DNA from: Desulfoplanes sp.
GTDB taxonomy: Bacteria > Desulfobacterota > Desulfovibrionia > Desulfovibrionales > Desulfomicrobiaceae
Direction of reading: 5' to 3'
Assembly (NCBI GenBank): GCA_028708105.1
Contig: JAQVZR010000085.1
Coordinates: 1-7,194, forward strand
DNA length: 7,194 bases
The position numbers and the translations under genes were made by a program. Each line of letters starts with the position of its first letter. Position 1 is the first letter of the stretch. Shown here one piece after another: positions 5,800-7,194 of this stretch. A model generated the notes under the pieces. It searched no databases. It worked only from the letters and a program-made list of their open reading frames with translations, and was not told the origin of the DNA.

Positions 5800-5946
5800 C
5801 ATTGTTAGAACATTGTGAACAGGAACCACCGGACGCAACGCCGTGGGATCACCCAAAACCTGCACAATCAGCATACTGCGCCGGCCTTACCTCCGGCATC
5901 ACGGAACAACCACTTTTTTTGCACCACTTTTTGTAAGGAGAATAGT

Positions 5947-7194
5947 ATGGGAAAAATTATCGGAATAGATCTTGGAACCACAAATAGTTGTGTCTATGTC
6001 ATGGAAGGCAAAGACGCAAAATGCATCACCAACCCCGAGGGTGGCCGCACCACCCCATCCATCGTGGCCTTTACAGAAAAGGAACGATTGGTCGGTGAAA
6101 TTGCCAAGCGTCAATCCGTCACCAATCCGGGAAAAACCATCTTTGCGGTTAAACGTCTCATGGGCAGAAAGTTTGATGATCCGCAAATCAAGGCATGGGC
6201 AAAGCGAAGCCCCTACAAAATAGTTTCCGGCCCCAATGGCGACGCCTATATCCAAATTGATGATAAAAAATACAGCCCTGCAGAAATTTCAGCCATTATT
6301 CTGCAAAAACTAAAAAAAGATGCTGAAGCCTACCTTGGCGAAACCGTGACCGAAGCGGTCATCACCGTTCCTGCATACTTTAATGACAGCCAGCGGCAGG
6401 CCACCAAGGATGCAGGGCGCATTGCAGGTCTTGAGGTCAAACGGATCATCAACGAGCCCACCGCCGCATCCCTGTCCTACGGCGCAGAAAAAAAGGCCAA
6501 CGAAAAAATAGCTGTCTTTGATCTGGGCGGTGGAACCTTTGATATTTCTACCTTGGAAGTAGGCGACAACGTTGTTGAAGTACGCTCTACCAACGGAGAT
6601 ACCTTCCTGGGTGGTGAAGATTTTGATGATATCATCATTACGTACCTGGTGGACGAATTCAAAAAAGAAAACGGTATTGATCTAAGCAAAGATAAAATGG
6701 CTCTGCAGCGCCTCAAGGAAGCAGGAGAAAAGGGTAAAAAGGAACTGTCCTCCTCCATGGAAACAGACATCAACCTGCCTTTTATCACTGCCGACCAGAA
6801 CGGTCCCAAGCATCTGAATATCAAGCTGACTCGGGCCAAACTGGAAACCATGTGCCACGACCTGGTGGCCAGAGTTGAAGGCCCATGCCGCAAAGCCCTG
6901 GCCGATGCAGGCCTCAAAGCTTCGGATATCAATGAAGTCCTGCTGGTCGGTGGTCAGACCAGGATGCCTCTTGTGCAGGCCAAAGTTGCGTCTATCTTTG
7001 GGAAAGAACCCAATAAGAGCGTCAACCCTGATGAAGTCGTGGCTATGGGTGCAGCTATCCAGGGCGGAATCCTCACAGGTGACGTCAAGGATGTCCTGCT
7101 GCTGGACGTCACTCCTTTGTCCCTGGGGATTGAAACCCTGGGCGGAGTATTCACCAAACTTATCGAACGCAACACTACCATTCCCACCCGCAAG
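5947..7194 (+). CDS. dnaK: Molecular chaperone DnaK (Hsp70), N-terminal 416 residues, cut by window end
   Basis: The gene starts at ATG 5947 and stays open to the last base, giving 416 of the roughly 635 residues usual for DnaK. DnaK binds exposed hydrophobic peptides in an ATP-dependent cycle with DnaJ and GrpE. The nucleotide-binding domain is complete: [11 protein letters not shown] (6-16, phosphate loop 1), [20 protein letters not shown] (137-156), INEPTAAS (168-175), [11 protein letters not shown] (191-201, phosphate loop 2) and [14 protein letters not shown] (331-344, adenosine loop). The interdomain linker DVLLLD (382-387) and the start of the substrate-binding domain, [13 protein letters not shown] (388-400), follow. 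The Lys70 (AVKRL) and Thr196 (GGGTF) positions important for ATP hydrolysis are kept. The sequence aligns with E. coli DnaK almost without gaps and shows no sign of frameshift. The lid and C-terminal tail, and any dnaJ, lie beyond the window. Confidence 0.98.
   Translation, partial: MGKIIGIDLGTTNSCVYVMEGKDAKCITNPEGGRTTPSIVAFTEKERLVGEIAKRQSVTNPGKTIFAVKRLMGRKFDDPQIKAWAKRSPYKIVSGPNGDAYIQIDDKKYSPAEISAIILQKLKKDAEAYLGETVTEAVITVPAYFNDSQRQATKDAGRIAGLEVKRIINEPTAASLSYGAEKKANEKIAVFDLGGGTFDISTLEVGDNVVEVRSTNGDTFLGGEDFDDIIITYLVDEFKKENGIDLSKDKMALQRLKEAGEKGKKELSSSMETDINLPFITADQNGPKHLNIKLTRAKLETMCHDLVARVEGPCRKALADAGLKASDINEVLLVGGQTRMPLVQAKVASIFGKEPNKSVNPDEVVAMGAAIQGGILTGDVKDVLLLDVTPLSLGIETLGGVFTKLIERNTTIPTRK

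Larger units (their letters stand above)
5602..5946. other. Long grpE-dnaK intergenic region with putative control elements
   Basis: This 345-base gap is long for a gene pair often tightly spaced. It holds, in order: a short inverted repeat TGTCA (5617-5621)/TGACA (5632-5636); a GC-rich hairpin at 5651-5674; a promoter at 5740-5767; an inverted repeat at 5769-5799; CATTGT twice 11 bases apart (5800-5805, 5811-5816); and a small GCCGG/CCGGC stem (5880-5884/5893-5897). AAGGAG (5935-5940) is the dnaK ribosome binding site, 6 bases before its ATG. With transcription starting near 5774, dnaK would have a leader of about 170 bases. A frame of 57 codons (ATG 5763 to TAA 5934-5936) crosses the region, but its ATG overlaps the -10 box, so it is probably not a gene. 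Confidence 0.6.

Noticed and set aside
1..7194. Defence island, prophage, insertion sequence, CRISPR or toxin-antitoxin content.
   Set aside because: All sizeable coding space is taken by recognisable core genes on one strand, with no transposase, repeat array or terminal inverted repeats visible.

Overview
This window looks like an ordinary chromosomal segment of a Desulfovibrio-like sulfate-reducing bacterium (Desulfovibrionales, Desulfobacterota). That assignment rests on the gene content and on remembered similarity of the UbiD, aminotransferase and DUF1844 proteins to Desulfovibrio homologues. No database search was possible. Base composition is roughly balanced by eye. All recognised genes lie on the + strand, and I see no mobile element, CRISPR array, tRNA or rRNA.

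Layout. (1) Positions 1-836 hold the C-terminal part of a UbiD-family decarboxylase that begins outside the window. (2) Positions 1087-2253 hold a complete class V (alanine-glyoxylate type) aminotransferase, after a 250-base gap. (3) Positions 2316-2699 encode a small DUF1844 protein with a GTG start. (4) Positions 2814-3695 encode an RmlD/RfbD-like dTDP-4-dehydrorhamnose reductase with no other rhamnose gene beside it. (5) Positions 3829-4860 (hrcA), 5002-5601 (grpE) and 5947 to the window end (dnaK, cut off after 416 codons) form the classical heat-shock chaperone cluster.

The last three genes work together. DnaK is the ATP-driven Hsp70 chaperone, GrpE is its nucleotide-exchange factor, and HrcA is the repressor that normally controls such genes through the CIRCE operator. 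I find no canonical CIRCE (TTAGCACTC-N9-GAGTGCTAA) in the window. The intergenic spaces instead contain other candidate control elements: a sigma-32-like promoter and a tandem CCTTGACA repeat before hrcA; a 14-bp interrupted palindrome between hrcA and grpE; and, in the 345-base grpE-dnaK gap, a GC-rich hairpin, a good sigma-70-type promoter and an inverted repeat placed over its predicted start site.

The first four genes are probably housekeeping metabolism, and their mutual functional link is not evident from the sequence. I see no strong candidate for a new biological system. The most interesting part is the non-CIRCE regulatory architecture around hrcA-grpE-dnaK.
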